Assembly: GCF_007475525.1 (NCBI RefSeq) | Contig: NZ_CP037899.1 | Location: 310,001 to 374,000 of the forward strand | From: Methylacidiphilum kamchatkense Kam1 | GTDB lineage: Bacteria; Verrucomicrobiota; Verrucomicrobiia; Methylacidiphilales; Methylacidiphilaceae | DNA: 64,000 nucleotides | Reading direction: 5' to 3' | Part shown: one piece after another, positions 46,684 to 56,150 of the stretch | How the letters are laid out: every line of letters starts with the position of its first letter | Position numbering within the stretch: position 1 is the first letter of the stretch | Notes under the pieces: generated by a model | Seen by the model: only the letters and a program-made list of their open reading frames with translations | The model's database searches: none | What the model was told of the DNA's origin: nothing | Translations under genes and position numbers: made by a program

Positions 46684-49600
46684 ATGGATGCGATGAAAGA
46701 AGAAGGGAAGATGAACCGCAGGACTTTTTTGAAGACTGTGTCGGCGGCGGCTATGGCGACTGGATCAATAGCAGCGACTGGATGCCGACGTCCAGAGGCA
46801 TTTCTAGTGCCCTATACTAATAGCCCTGAATGGATTATACCAGGAAAAGCTTTGTTTTATGCTACTTCAAGACCGACTCGAAACGGTGCCGAGCCCATCC
46901 TTGTAGAATCTCACGAGGGAAGGCCTACCCATATCCATCCTAACCCTTATTTTTCTGATTACGGAGTCTCTACGCAAACGCAAGCTTCTATCCTAGATCT
47001 CTACGATCCGGATAGGGACGGGCGTATTACCCGAAATGGAGAGGTGGTATCCAAAAAAGACTTTATCGAATTTTTTAAATCTCAAGTGCAACAATGGATT
47101 GATAGGAAAGGGGCAGGGGTAGCGATACTTTCTTTTCCTGTGATTTCTCCTACGTTTGATCGGCTAAAAACGGAGTTTTTGGAAAAATGTCCTCATGCGA
47201 CTTTTGCCTTTTATGATCCAGTGGGTAATGAGAACAGAAAAGAGGCTATCAAGCGATTTTATGGAGTTTCCTTAAGCCCTGTTTTCCAATGGGACAAGGC
47301 CGATGTCATTCTTTCTGTAGGATGCGATTTCTGTTCAGCTGAAGAGGGGGTAGAAGCCATCCGTGGTTTTGTGAAGTCAAGAAAACTAAAAGAAAGCTCC
47401 AGTTCGATGAATCGACTTTATGTAGTCGAAAATCGGATGACGGTGACTGGGGCGATGGCCGATCATCGGCAGGCTCTAAAAGTCTCTGATTATGAGCTAT
47501 TTTTGTTGACCTTATGTTACTTCTTGGCCCAAGAAAAAGGCTTTGAAAATTTAAAGCCTGCCATTGCTTCCTTTAGCATTCCAGCAGACTGGAGTGCGGA
47601 GCTGATCAGTTGGATAAAAGTATTGGCTAATGATTTGGCCACTGCAAACGCGCCACTGGTAGTGATTAGCCGGATGGCTCCAGTATCGCAGCAGCTATTG
47701 GTTCTTGCCATCAACGAAGCCTTTGGAGTAAGAAAGGCAGTGCGGTTGATCCCCCAGCTAGAATCCGAAGGCGCTAGCTTTCTAGAACTCTGTGAAATGA
47801 TTAAAAAAGAAGAAATCAAAGATCTTCTTATCATTGGGGCTAACCCAGTGTATAATGCTCCGGGAGATAGCCATTGGCCTGAATTACAGCGCAGCCTTCC
47901 TTCTGTTATTCATTTTGGGCTATTAAACGATGAGACAGCTGCCTATGCGAATTGGCATATTCCTCTAAGTCATTACCTAGAATGCTGGGGAGATTCGAAA
48001 ACCTCCAGCGGACTCTATGTTAGTCAACAGCCTCTGATCGAACCACTTTTTGGATCTATTGGGTTGTTGGAACTTTTTGCTTTTATGAACGGGACGTGGG
48101 AGGCTTTGGAAGAGTCTGAACCAACTCCTCCCTCTATGTTGGCTCAGCCGCCAGTGGCAGGAGCCCCTCCCTTTATTCCTCTGCCTCTTGGATTGCGTTT
48201 AGTCCGAGATACTTTTTTCAAACTTTTCCCTGCCGCAGACTCTGATAAGGATCTTGTTTGGAGAAAACTATTGCACGATGGATTTTACAAAGAGTCTTCG
48301 CCTCCATTTGTCAATGCTGTTCCAAAGTGGGAAGAATGGAGCAAGAGTGTCGAACATCTTAAGGTTCAGAGAATCAACAAAGAGCAATTGGAACTTGTTT
48401 TCTATCCTTGTCCTAAAGTCGATGAAGGCAGTTTGGCTAATAATGGCTGGCTGCAAGAATTGCCTGATACCGTGACCAAGCTCTGCTGGGACAACGCTCT
48501 GTTAATGAGTCCTAATACGGCTAAGCGGTATGGCATTTTTGCTCGAAAAGCGGATTCGAGAAAGGCAGAAATCGTACGCATTGTCTCTGGGGGAAAATGG
48601 ATTGAGGTGGCTACCTTAGTCGTTCCTGGTCATGCTGACAATTCCTTATCTTTAGCCCTTGGATATGGTCGTAAAAAAGAATTAAGAGTGGCCGCAGGGG
48701 TGGGTTTTAATGCTTATCCACTTACCAAAACGGAACACTTTTGGTGGGTTGATGACTGTTCAATCCAAAAAACAAATCGTTTTTATGATTTGGCTAAATC
48801 TCAAGAACATCAATTGATGCATGGAAGACCGCTAGTCAAGATAGCTTCCCTTGAGTATTTCCGAAAGCATCCCGATTTTATTTCAGAGCAGGGGACTGAA
48901 GAGATCCCAGAAGTCTCCATTTATGAAAATCCTTATTCTGGTCAGAAAGAAAAAGGCCCCGCCTATAAGGGAGGGGTTTGGGGAGGGCCCTATCAATGGG
49001 GCATGGTCATTGATTTGGGAAGCTGTGTGGGATGTAATGCTTGCGTTGTGGCCTGTCAGAGCGAAAACAATATTCCGATTGTAGGTAAAGGGCAAGTGAT
49101 GCGCGGTCGGATTATGCAGTGGATTAGGATAGATAATTATTATCAGGGGAGCGATGAAAATCTGCAGATGTTTTTCGAACCTATGCTTTGCCAGCAATGT
49201 GAAAATGCTCCCTGCGAGGCGGTCTGCCCAGTCTATGCAACAGTCCATAGTAAAGATGGGTTGAATGTGATGGTTTATAACCGTTGTATTGGCACACGAG
49301 CCTGTGCAGCTAACTGCCCTTATAAGGTCAGGCGATTTAATTTTTTTGATTACAATAAAAGAGATGTGTTGAAGAAAAAGAAGATTGGGCCCTTTGAAAT
49401 AGAAAATTTGTATTTGGGTCCTTTTGGTGATCTGGGTTCTCCTTTGACCATTCAGCTACAGAGAAATCCTAATGTCACCGTAAGGATGCGGGGAGTCATG
49501 GAGAAGTGCACTTTTTGTGTCCAACGGATTGAAGAGGCAAAAATAACGGCGCTGGCAAAGTCCAAAGGCACAGAGCCTAAAACGATCCCTACCGATTCTG

Positions 49601-49821
49601 TGAAAACGGCTTGTCAGCAGGCTTGCCCAGCTGGAGCTATCATATTTGGGAATCTGATGGATCAACAGAGCACGGTCTCTAAATGGAAAAAGAATGAGCG
49701 AGCGTATCGTATTTTGCAAGAGCTGAATACTAGACCTAGGATCACTTATTTGGCAAGGATCAACAATCCAAATCCTTCGATTGCTCCTCAAACCCAATTC
49801 GAAGGTAAAAAAGAGAACTAG
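46684..49821 (+). CDS. actB: ACIII subunit B, molybdopterin-like and Fe-S protein
   Basis: A 1045-residue subunit. A twin-arginine signal with lipobox-like Cys (MNRRTFLKTVSAAAMAT, then AATGCRR) opens it; that Met (46711) may be the true start. The large domain resembles molybdopterin oxidoreductases but is known to carry no cofactor in this complex. The C-terminal 250 residues hold the Fe-S Cys groups: GSCVGCNACVVACQSENNIP (about 780), CQQCENAPCEAVCPVYAT, RCIGTRACAANCPYKVRR, CTFCVQRIEEAKI and VKTACQQACPAGAIIF. It passes electrons to ActA and ActE. actC follows 6 bp later. Confidence 0.93.
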   Translation: MDAMKEEGKMNRRTFLKTVSAAAMATGSIAATGCRRPEAFLVPYTNSPEWIIPGKALFYATSRPTRNGAEPILVESHEGRPTHIHPNPYFSDYGVSTQTQASILDLYDPDRDGRITRNGEVVSKKDFIEFFKSQVQQWIDRKGAGVAILSFPVISPTFDRLKTEFLEKCPHATFAFYDPVGNENRKEAIKRFYGVSLSPVFQWDKADVILSVGCDFCSAEEGVEAIRGFVKSRKLKESSSSMNRLYVVENRMTVTGAMADHRQALKVSDYELFLLTLCYFLAQEKGFENLKPAIASFSIPADWSAELISWIKVLANDLATANAPLVVISRMAPVSQQLLVLAINEAFGVRKAVRLIPQLESEGASFLELCEMIKKEEIKDLLIIGANPVYNAPGDSHWPELQRSLPSVIHFGLLNDETAAYANWHIPLSHYLECWGDSKTSSGLYVSQQPLIEPLFGSIGLLELFAFMNGTWEALEESEPTPPSMLAQPPVAGAPPFIPLPLGLRLVRDTFFKLFPAADSDKDLVWRKLLHDGFYKESSPPFVNAVPKWEEWSKSVEHLKVQRINKEQLELVFYPCPKVDEGSLANNGWLQELPDTVTKLCWDNALLMSPNTAKRYGIFARKADSRKAEIVRIVSGGKWIEVATLVVPGHADNSLSLALGYGRKKELRVAAGVGFNAYPLTKTEHFWWVDDCSIQKTNRFYDLAKSQEHQLMHGRPLVKIASLEYFRKHPDFISEQGTEEIPEVSIYENPYSGQKEKGPAYKGGVWGGPYQWGMVIDLGSCVGCNACVVACQSENNIPIVGKGQVMRGRIMQWIRIDNYYQGSDENLQMFFEPMLCQQCENAPCEAVCPVYATVHSKDGLNVMVYNRCIGTRACAANCPYKVRRFNFFDYNKRDVLKKKKIGPFEIENLYLGPFGDLGSPLTIQLQRNPNVTVRMRGVMEKCTFCVQRIEEAKITALAKSKGTEPKTIPTDSVKTACQQACPAGAIIFGNLMDQQSTVSKWKKNERAYRILQELNTRPRITYLARINNPNPSIAPQTQFEGKKEN

Positions 49822-49827
49822 AGATCT

Positions 49828-51269
49828 ATGATAAGCAAATTTGGGCCAGAGAAGAACCTTTCTGAAGAAAAAAAAGCGTTGTTGCTCGAGCAATTAGAGA
49901 GGCCTCCTCTTGTACTGAACAAGAGGAACTACGGCTGGTTAACCGAAGCGATCTGTTCTATTGTCGAAAAGCCAGCGAAATTAGAATGGTGGATTGCTTT
50001 TATACTTTCTTTTCTTCTTTCGCTGTTGCTTCCACTAACAATTGTTTATTTTATCAGTACAGGACTTGGAGTATGGGGACTGAATAGTCCTGTATTCTGG
50101 GGGCTAGCGATTCTGAATTTTGTTTTTTGGATTGAAATTGGTCATGCGGGCACTCTGATTTCAGCCATCCTTCTTCTTACTAGACAAAAGTGGAGAAACT
50201 CTGTGAACAGAGCGGCTGAAGCCATGACGATTTTTTCTGTTCTCTGTGCAGCGGTCTTCCCTCTGTTTCATATTGGTAGGCAGTGGATGTTTTGGTATTT
50301 GGTTCCTGTTCCAGAGTCATATGCGGTATGGCAAAATTTTAGAGCGGCATTACTCTGGGATGAATTTGCTGTGGGCACCTATTTTACGGTTTCCTGTTTG
50401 TTCTGGTATTTCGGATTGATCCCGGATATTGCTGTTTTAAGAGATAGAGCCGAGAAAGGTTGGAAAAAACGGCTTTATCATATTCTTTGTTGGGGATGGA
50501 GCGGTTCGGCTGCTGAATGGCACAACTATGAACTTGGTTATCTTTGTTTAGGTGGCATTGCCACGATTTTAGTCGTTTCGGTAGCTTCCGTCGTCTCTAC
50601 TGATTTTGCGACAACGATTTTACCAGGATGGCATGAAACGATTTTTCCTCCTGATTTTATTACGGGTGCGATTTTTAGTGGTTTTGCAATGATCGCCACT
50701 TTATTGATTCCTTTACGAGCCTTATACCCGCAGCTCAAAGATGTGATCACTCCAAAACATATCGATAATATGGCTAGAATCATGCTGGCCACGGGTTCCA
50801 TGGTAGGCTATTCCTATATCATTGAGCTATTTGTAGCCTGGTATAGTGCTAATGTTTACGAAAAGTATTTGTTTTTGAATCGTATTTTTGGTCCCTATGC
50901 TGTCGCCTATTTTTTAATGTTCGGTTTTAATGTTTTCTTGCCTCAACTCTTTTGGTGGAAAAAATAAGGTCTAGTCCGTGGGCGGTCTTTTGCATTTCGA
51001 TTCTTATTAATGTGGGGATGTGGTCGGAACGCTTTGTCATCGTTGTTACTGCCCTCTCGAGGGACTTTCTGCCTGGATCCTGGAGGATGTATTATCCAAC
51101 TTGGGTGGATATTGGATTGTTCGTAGGAACTGTGGGATTTTTCTTTATGCTATTCCTTCTTTTTACGCGGTTTTTTCCTGTGATATCGATCGCTGAAGTA
51201 AAAACTTTAGTCTATGAAATGGAGCGCAAAGAATATGATTTGAAGAAAGGAACCTCTTATGGAGCATGA
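49828..51269 (+). CDS. actC: ACIII subunit C, NrfD-like quinol-binding protein; interrupted by a frameshift
   Basis: The gene is cut into 49828-50967 and 50952-51269 at an A6 run (50959-50964). With one more A the sequence reads FLPQLFWWKKIRSSPWAV in one frame, giving about 480 residues, the normal length of this NrfD-like subunit. The N-terminal part has membrane helices (WWIAFILSFLLSLLLPLTIV, IEIGHAGTLISAILLLTRQK). The C-terminal part supplies SILINVGMWSERFVIVVTAL and the loop DFLPGSWRMYYPTWVDIGLF. It is the membrane subunit that binds quinol near ActB. It overlaps actD by 11 bp. Confidence 0.88.
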
Positions 51270-51855
51270 GAGAAGCAAGGATATTTATGGATTAGGAGCA
51301 GAATTTGATTCCATCCATAAACTAATGGCTGCGGCCATGGAGCTTTCTAAATTGGGTTATACCCAATGGGAAGTTTATTCTCCATTCCCAATCCATGGAA
51401 TAGCGCATGTAAGGAGACTTGGCAAATCGAAAGTTTCTCTCTTTAGTTTGGTGGGAGGCTTGATTGGCTTGACTATTGCCCTAGTAATGGTAACTGCTAT
51501 CTCTGCTCCTAGACCCTCATTCTTTAAGGAGGTGTTAAGTAGTCATCTCCAAGGCCTTTTTTATCCTTTGGTGGTCCAAGGTAAGCCATATCTAGGATTT
51601 CAAGCTTTTGTTCCCGTTCTGATTGAAATGACGATTCTTTTTGCTTCTTTCAGCACGGTTATCGGTGTGTTCTTTTTTAACCGTATGCCTTCTCCTTATA
51701 AATCGGTCTGGAATTGGGAACGATTATCGCAAAAAGCGATGGATGATCGCTTTTTTTTGGTAGTGGAAAATTCTGATCCACATTTTTCAGAAGATAAAAC
51801 AAAACTTATTTTAAAAGAATTAGGAGCCCAAGCCGTTGTAAGCATTTGGAGATAA
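51259..51855 (+). CDS. actD: ACIII subunit D
   Basis: A 198-residue membrane protein of the DUF3341 type that accompanies ActC. GAEFDSIHKLMAAAMELSKL and YTQWEVYSPFPIHGI, with the motif SPFPIHG, are characteristic. Two central membrane helices follow (LFSLVGGLIGLTIALVMVTA and FVPVLIEMTILFASFSTVIG). The C-terminal domain (VVENSDPHFSEDKTKLILKE) faces the cytoplasm. It overlaps actC and sits 4 bp before actE. Confidence 0.88.
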   Translation: MEHERSKDIYGLGAEFDSIHKLMAAAMELSKLGYTQWEVYSPFPIHGIAHVRRLGKSKVSLFSLVGGLIGLTIALVMVTAISAPRPSFFKEVLSSHLQGLFYPLVVQGKPYLGFQAFVPVLIEMTILFASFSTVIGVFFFNRMPSPYKSVWNWERLSQKAMDDRFFLVVENSDPHFSEDKTKLILKELGAQAVVSIWR

Positions 51856-51859
51856 ACCA

Positions 51860-52480
51860 ATGCGGTATTTCTTTTATATTTGTTTTCTTTTAGTGATTAC
51901 GGTGATAGCCACAGCGGGGCTACGAGGATGGAAAAGTCCAAAGCCTCCATTGGAAATTTTTCCTGACATGGTCAGGCAGTTGAAAGTCAAAGAACAGGCC
52001 TATAGCATCTTTTTCCCAGATGGTATGGCAGCCCGAATGCCAGTCAGTGGAACGGTATGTTGGGAGGAGCCGGTGGAAAACCCCTATCTTTCTACAGGAA
52101 TTATTGGAGAACAGTGGGGAGAAGGATTCCCCATTGCCTTGTCGATCGATACGCTTAAAAAAGGAAAAGAGAACTTCGAAATTTATTGCTCGGCTTGCCA
52201 TGGATTGGCTGGCTATGGTAATGGAATAGCAACGCGGTTTAATCTTTTTGGGGTTCCAAACTATCATCAGGATCATACAAGAGAGTTACCCGATGGCCAG
52301 ATTTTTTATATTATTTCTCATGGCCAGGGAATGATGCTGGGCTATGGAGCCAATCTGTCTGTGGAAGAAAGATGGGCTATTGTTGCCTACATTAGGGCCT
52401 TGCAAAAAAGCCAAAACGTTCCTTTTGATTTATTGCCTGAGGAAAAAAAACAAATTCTGAAGGAGATCCAGCATGAATGA
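51860..52480 (+). CDS. actE: ACIII subunit E, monohaem cytochrome c
   Basis: A 206-residue membrane-anchored cytochrome. The N-terminal anchor (YFFYICFLLVITVIATAGL) carries no clear lipobox, unlike some family members. The haem motif is CSACHGLAGYGNG (about residue 110). The later stretch ISHGQGMMLGYGANLSVEER supplies a Met pair, one of which is the likely distal ligand. It overlaps actF by 8 bp. Confidence 0.88.
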   Translation: MRYFFYICFLLVITVIATAGLRGWKSPKPPLEIFPDMVRQLKVKEQAYSIFFPDGMAARMPVSGTVCWEEPVENPYLSTGIIGEQWGEGFPIALSIDTLKKGKENFEIYCSACHGLAGYGNGIATRFNLFGVPNYHQDHTRELPDGQIFYIISHGQGMMLGYGANLSVEERWAIVAYIRALQKSQNVPFDLLPEEKKQILKEIQHE

Positions 52481-53675
52481 TGCCAGCTACTTTATTCATC
52501 AACGGACTATGCTTCCTAAGGAAAAACTCAAAGGTGTTATTCGAGTCTTAGGAATAGCTGGTAGCATAGTGCTGTTGATTTCGTTGTTGGGTCTCTTGGT
52601 CAACAAATCTGAATTTTTCCATGCCTGGCTTTTTTCTTTTTTGTTTTATTTTGGTCTATGTACCGGGTCACTGTTTTGGGTTATCCTTCATTATGTCACG
52701 AATGCAGGCTGGGATACCCTTTTACGAAGACAGGTGGAAAATGTAGCTGCGCTATTCCCATTAGTTGTTTTATTCGCTCTACCGATCTTGTTCGATATTT
52801 TTTCCACCCATTATCTTTACGAGTGGACAAGACCAGAAGTCCAAAAACTCAAAGAATATTTGGAAAAAGCTTCCTATCTTAATGTCCCATTTTTTAGCCT
52901 CCGAGCGGTTCTTTATTTTTGTTTTTTTAGTATCGTGAGCTGGTTTTTTCGCAAGCAGTCCTGTATTCAAGACGGAGATGGCAACCCATTGCATTCACTC
53001 AAATTAAAACGCACCGCTTATCCCGTTGCTGTCCTCTTTGGCTTTCTGTTCACTTTTTTTGCTATCGATTGGGCAATGTCTCTTGAGTTTAGGTGGAGTT
53101 CCACCGTTTGGGCCTTTTATCTTTTTACAGGCGCAGCGGGCGCCAGTTTAAGTCTTTGGATTCTTATTCTTCTTGGTCTTCGAAAGTTTGGTTATCTCCT
53201 CCAAATGAATGCTGAGCATTATCATCTGCTTGGTAAATTGCTCTTTGCTTTTACAGCTCTGTGGGCCTATCTCGCATTCAGTCAGTACATGTTAATTTGG
53301 TATGGGAATATTCCTGAAGAAACGTATTTTTTCATAAAAAGAAACTACGATGGATGGTTTTACGTTTCTTTGTTACTAGTAGTTGGTCGATTTGCTTTGC
53401 CTTTTCTATTTCTTCTTCCTCAAGCTACAAAGAAAAACGAACGGTTTTTGGCAATGGTTGCTAGTTGGGTGTTGTTTATGCAGGCTGTGGAGTTGTATTG
53501 GATTGTGATGCCTATGGAGTTTGAGAAAAATCTGGTTGTTGGCTGGATGGAAATATCGATCGTGGTGGGTATGGGATTGGTGTTTTTGTCTGGTTATCTG
53601 CGAAATGCTAGCACAGTGTGTTTATATCCAATCCATGATCCAAGGCTGCAGGAATCGATAGAAGTCTATAACTGA
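52473..53675 (+). CDS. actF: ACIII subunit F, NrfD-like membrane protein
   Basis: A 400-residue membrane subunit with about ten helices (VLGIAGSIVLLISLLGLLVN, SLFWVILHYVTNAGWDTLLR, AYPVAVLFGFLFTFFAIDWA). DWAMSLEFRWSSTVWAFYLF and LGKLLFAFTALWAYLAFSQY are family segments. It is the smaller NrfD-like partner of ActC. It ends the ACIII core and is followed 22 bp later by a small accessory gene. Confidence 0.88.
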   Translation: MNDASYFIHQRTMLPKEKLKGVIRVLGIAGSIVLLISLLGLLVNKSEFFHAWLFSFLFYFGLCTGSLFWVILHYVTNAGWDTLLRRQVENVAALFPLVVLFALPILFDIFSTHYLYEWTRPEVQKLKEYLEKASYLNVPFFSLRAVLYFCFFSIVSWFFRKQSCIQDGDGNPLHSLKLKRTAYPVAVLFGFLFTFFAIDWAMSLEFRWSSTVWAFYLFTGAAGASLSLWILILLGLRKFGYLLQMNAEHYHLLGKLLFAFTALWAYLAFSQYMLIWYGNIPEETYFFIKRNYDGWFYVSLLLVVGRFALPFLFLLPQATKKNERFLAMVASWVLFMQAVELYWIVMPMEFEKNLVVGWMEISIVVGMGLVFLSGYLRNASTVCLYPIHDPRLQESIEVYN

Positions 53676-53696
53676 AGGAAGGAGGTAAAAGAAAAA

Positions 53697-54068
53697 ATGA
53701 AAACCCAGGAGATGGATCAGGAACAACAGACAAAAAAGCCTCTCATTTTTGAGGATCTGCTTGGACTCTTTGGAATCAGCATTCTTTTCCTTTTGGGGCT
53801 TTTATTCTCCTTCCTCTATGCTTCTTCTATGCAGAATAAGCAAGCTTTGGCAGAAAAAAAGAAAGCTGAAGAAATAAGAAAAATGCGGCTTACCGATCAG
53901 TTAGAAGCAAAGAAAAAGCTTTCATCTTATGGATGGATTGACAAAGAAAAGCGGATTGTTCATATCCCAATCGAGGAGGCAATGGAAAATGTACTCAAGG
54001 AGGAGGCATCGAAAAAACCAAAGGCTTCAGGAGTATATTTGCCTGGGATACAAAGGCCTGAAAAATAG
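53697..54068 (+). CDS. Small membrane protein of the respiratory operon
   Basis: A 123-residue protein with one membrane helix (LLGLFGISILFLLGLLFSF), a charged helix (NKQALAEKKKAEEIRKMRL), and the segment SYGWIDKEKRIVHIPIEEAM followed by an acidic tail. From memory, small proteins with a Y-G-W-x-D ... V-x-I-P-I-x-x-A-M motif occur in ACIII/cox operons of Planctomycetes and Verrucomicrobia. Their role is not known. It lies between actF and the CcoN-like gene. Confidence 0.65.
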   Translation: MKTQEMDQEQQTKKPLIFEDLLGLFGISILFLLGLLFSFLYASSMQNKQALAEKKKAEEIRKMRLTDQLEAKKKLSSYGWIDKEKRIVHIPIEEAMENVLKEEASKKPKASGVYLPGIQRPEK

Positions 54069-54082
54069 GAGAAAGCAAACCG

Positions 54083-55528
54083 ATGAGCAATCCAATGGTA
54101 GAATCTCAGGAGTGGATGGAGAGTGGAGTCTCTAGACCAGTCTCTCTCGACAGATCCTTTTTCATTCCTGTGATATTTACGCTTTTTGCCGCCTTTTTTT
54201 GGCTTTTGGTATCTATGGGATTTGCTCTTCTGGGTGCCGGCAAAATAGTAATTCCAAGCCTGCTTGGATCGTGGGGATGGTTAACTTTCGGTAGGATCGG
54301 ATTGGCTTCTTTTCTTGTATTTTCTTACGGTTGGGGAATGAACGGTGGGCTAGCCTATGCGCTTTATCTCATAGGAAAGAATGCTCAGGAGCCCTTTAAG
54401 GGCAGCGGCTATTTTCTTTGCTCTGCTCTTTTTTGGAATCTAGCCATTTTTATTGGTATGATGGCTGTTCTCATTGGGGATATTCCTTCTCTATCCTGGG
54501 CGGGCTGGCCTGATTTTGTCTTATTTCTGCTTCTTTTGAACTATTCCTTAATGAATTATTGGATTGTAAAGAAATTGATTGTTAGTGGGAATTTTTTGAG
54601 AAACCTTTCCCATAGCTATCTTCTAATAGCTTTATTGTGGTTCCCATGGGCAGTTGGCAGTCTTTTTGTCTTTTTCCACTGGTTAGTTATTCGAGGTGTT
54701 TCTTTTGCAAGTATGGAATGGTGGTTTAATGAAGGGTTTTTGCATCTTTGGCTGGCCCCTGTTGGTTTGTCCATGCTCTATGATTATGTGGAAGGGAGGA
54801 ACGATCAACGATCTTCGAGTTTTCTTGGCTGGTTGGGCTTAATCCTATTTTTTATATGTTCTAATTTTGCAAGTGCTTCTCACCTGGTTGGGGCTCCTTT
54901 CCCTCTTTGGATCGTAGGTCTTGGTATTGCAGCTCGCCTCTTACTCATCCTGGGAGCCGTTGCCATTGGAATCGATCTATTGCAAAGGCTTAAAAAAAGA
55001 ATACAAACCAGTAAGCAGAACATCTTCTCAAGATATTTTTTGATTGCCTTCTATTGTTTTTTGATTGCAATTATTGGGGATGGATTGATTGCTTTGCCAC
55101 CCATTAGCCGGCTTGTTCATTTTAGTTTTGTAGAAATTGCTTTTCTTGTCCTTTTTATCTATGGCTTTTATTCTTTTGTTCTCATAGGGATGGCGCATTA
55201 TCTCTATTCAAATTATTTTAGAAAACCGTGGCTATCGGAGACCTTTTTAAAGATCACATTTTGGACAAATATGTATGGGATAAGCTTTCTTTTTGTATTT
55301 TTGTGTCTGGGAGGGATCATCCAGAGCGTGGAATTGGAAAATGCTGAGCTTCCTTTCTCTCAAGTAATAGAATCTGTTTTGCCCTATCTGAGAGGAGCTG
55401 GCATGTCTGCTACTCTGATACTCTTCTCCCAGCTTACCTATTGTTTTCTTTTGCTACTCATGTCCCTAATGCCAGTAGAGAAGGAGGGAATCGAAAAGAA
55501 TGAAAAAAATTTATCGAGATCTATCTAA
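54083..55528 (+). CDS. CcoN-like oxidase subunit I homologue, metal ligands degenerate
   Basis: A 481-residue membrane protein with about twelve helices, aligned by eye to cbb3 oxidase subunit I. It is followed by a CcoO-like cytochrome. The key ligands look lost. There is no His in the first 176 residues, so the first low-spin haem ligand is absent. The WWY-G-H-N-A site reads MEWWFNEGFLHLWLA, with Glu in place of the CuB His. The HH pair reads ASHLVGAP, keeping one His. The haem ligand block reads LVHFSFVEIAFL instead of x-H-x-H. If this alignment is right it cannot reduce oxygen and may be structural. Weaker alternatives are a quinol-binding or proton-channel protein. Confidence 0.6.
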   Translation: MSNPMVESQEWMESGVSRPVSLDRSFFIPVIFTLFAAFFWLLVSMGFALLGAGKIVIPSLLGSWGWLTFGRIGLASFLVFSYGWGMNGGLAYALYLIGKNAQEPFKGSGYFLCSALFWNLAIFIGMMAVLIGDIPSLSWAGWPDFVLFLLLLNYSLMNYWIVKKLIVSGNFLRNLSHSYLLIALLWFPWAVGSLFVFFHWLVIRGVSFASMEWWFNEGFLHLWLAPVGLSMLYDYVEGRNDQRSSSFLGWLGLILFFICSNFASASHLVGAPFPLWIVGLGIAARLLLILGAVAIGIDLLQRLKKRIQTSKQNIFSRYFLIAFYCFLIAIIGDGLIALPPISRLVHFSFVEIAFLVLFIYGFYSFVLIGMAHYLYSNYFRKPWLSETFLKITFWTNMYGISFLFVFLCLGGIIQSVELENAELPFSQVIESVLPYLRGAGMSATLILFSQLTYCFLLLLMSLMPVEKEGIEKNEKNLSRSI

Positions 55529-55554
55529 CTCATAATCCATTGTAAAGGTAGTCA

Positions 55555-56150
55555 ATGATAGCACGAATTGTTTGGGTTTTAGGCATCTTTCTCTGTTTTC
55601 TGCTTGGATGGTTTGTCTATGTCATTATCCCCTCGCAGGTGTTAGATCCTTCGCCTGAAGGAGAGGAAACCCCCCGCCTAATTTTGGGCTTGTGGAAGTT
55701 GGACAGCAAGTATACGGAGCTAATGGCTGTTCAGGCTGTCATACGCAGGTAGTCAGACCAGCCAATATGGGATCGGATATTGCCAGAGGATGGGGAAGCC
55801 GAAGAACCTTCCCAGTGGATTATTATCATGAGACCAATCCTTTTCTAGGGATTGTGAGAATAGGACCAGATCTTTCTAATATTGGTAAGAGGAAAAAAGA
55901 TACAAGCTGGTTTTATATCCTTTTATATGAGCCCAATCAAATATTTCCTGGAACGATTATGCCGCCTTACAAATATCTTTTTCGTAAAGTCAGAGCGGAA
56001 GGAAAAAGGAATCCGGAAGCTCTACCCCCAGAACTTGATAGAACCCTTCCCAAAGGCATGCAAATCATGCCCTCACCGGAAGCTGTAGCTCTGGTAGCAT
56101 ATCTGCTTTCTCTAGATAGATCGTATCCTACCCAACCCAAAAAGCAATGA
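55555..56150 (+). CDS. CcoO-like monohaem cytochrome c, interrupted by a frameshift
   Basis: Two frames (55555-55752 and 55692-56150) join at a C6 run (55670-55675). One more C gives EETPPPNFGLVEVGQQVY in one frame and a protein of about 198 residues. It has an N-terminal membrane anchor (ARIVWVLGIFLCFLLGWF), the haem motif CSGCHTQVVRP (about residue 60), then RGWGSRRTFPVDYYHETNP and GPDLSNIGKRKKDTSWFY. All of this is the CcoO/FixO pattern, with IMPPYKYLF near the distal Met. The next gene overlaps it by 4 bp. It probably relays electrons toward the aa3 oxidase. Confidence 0.8.
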
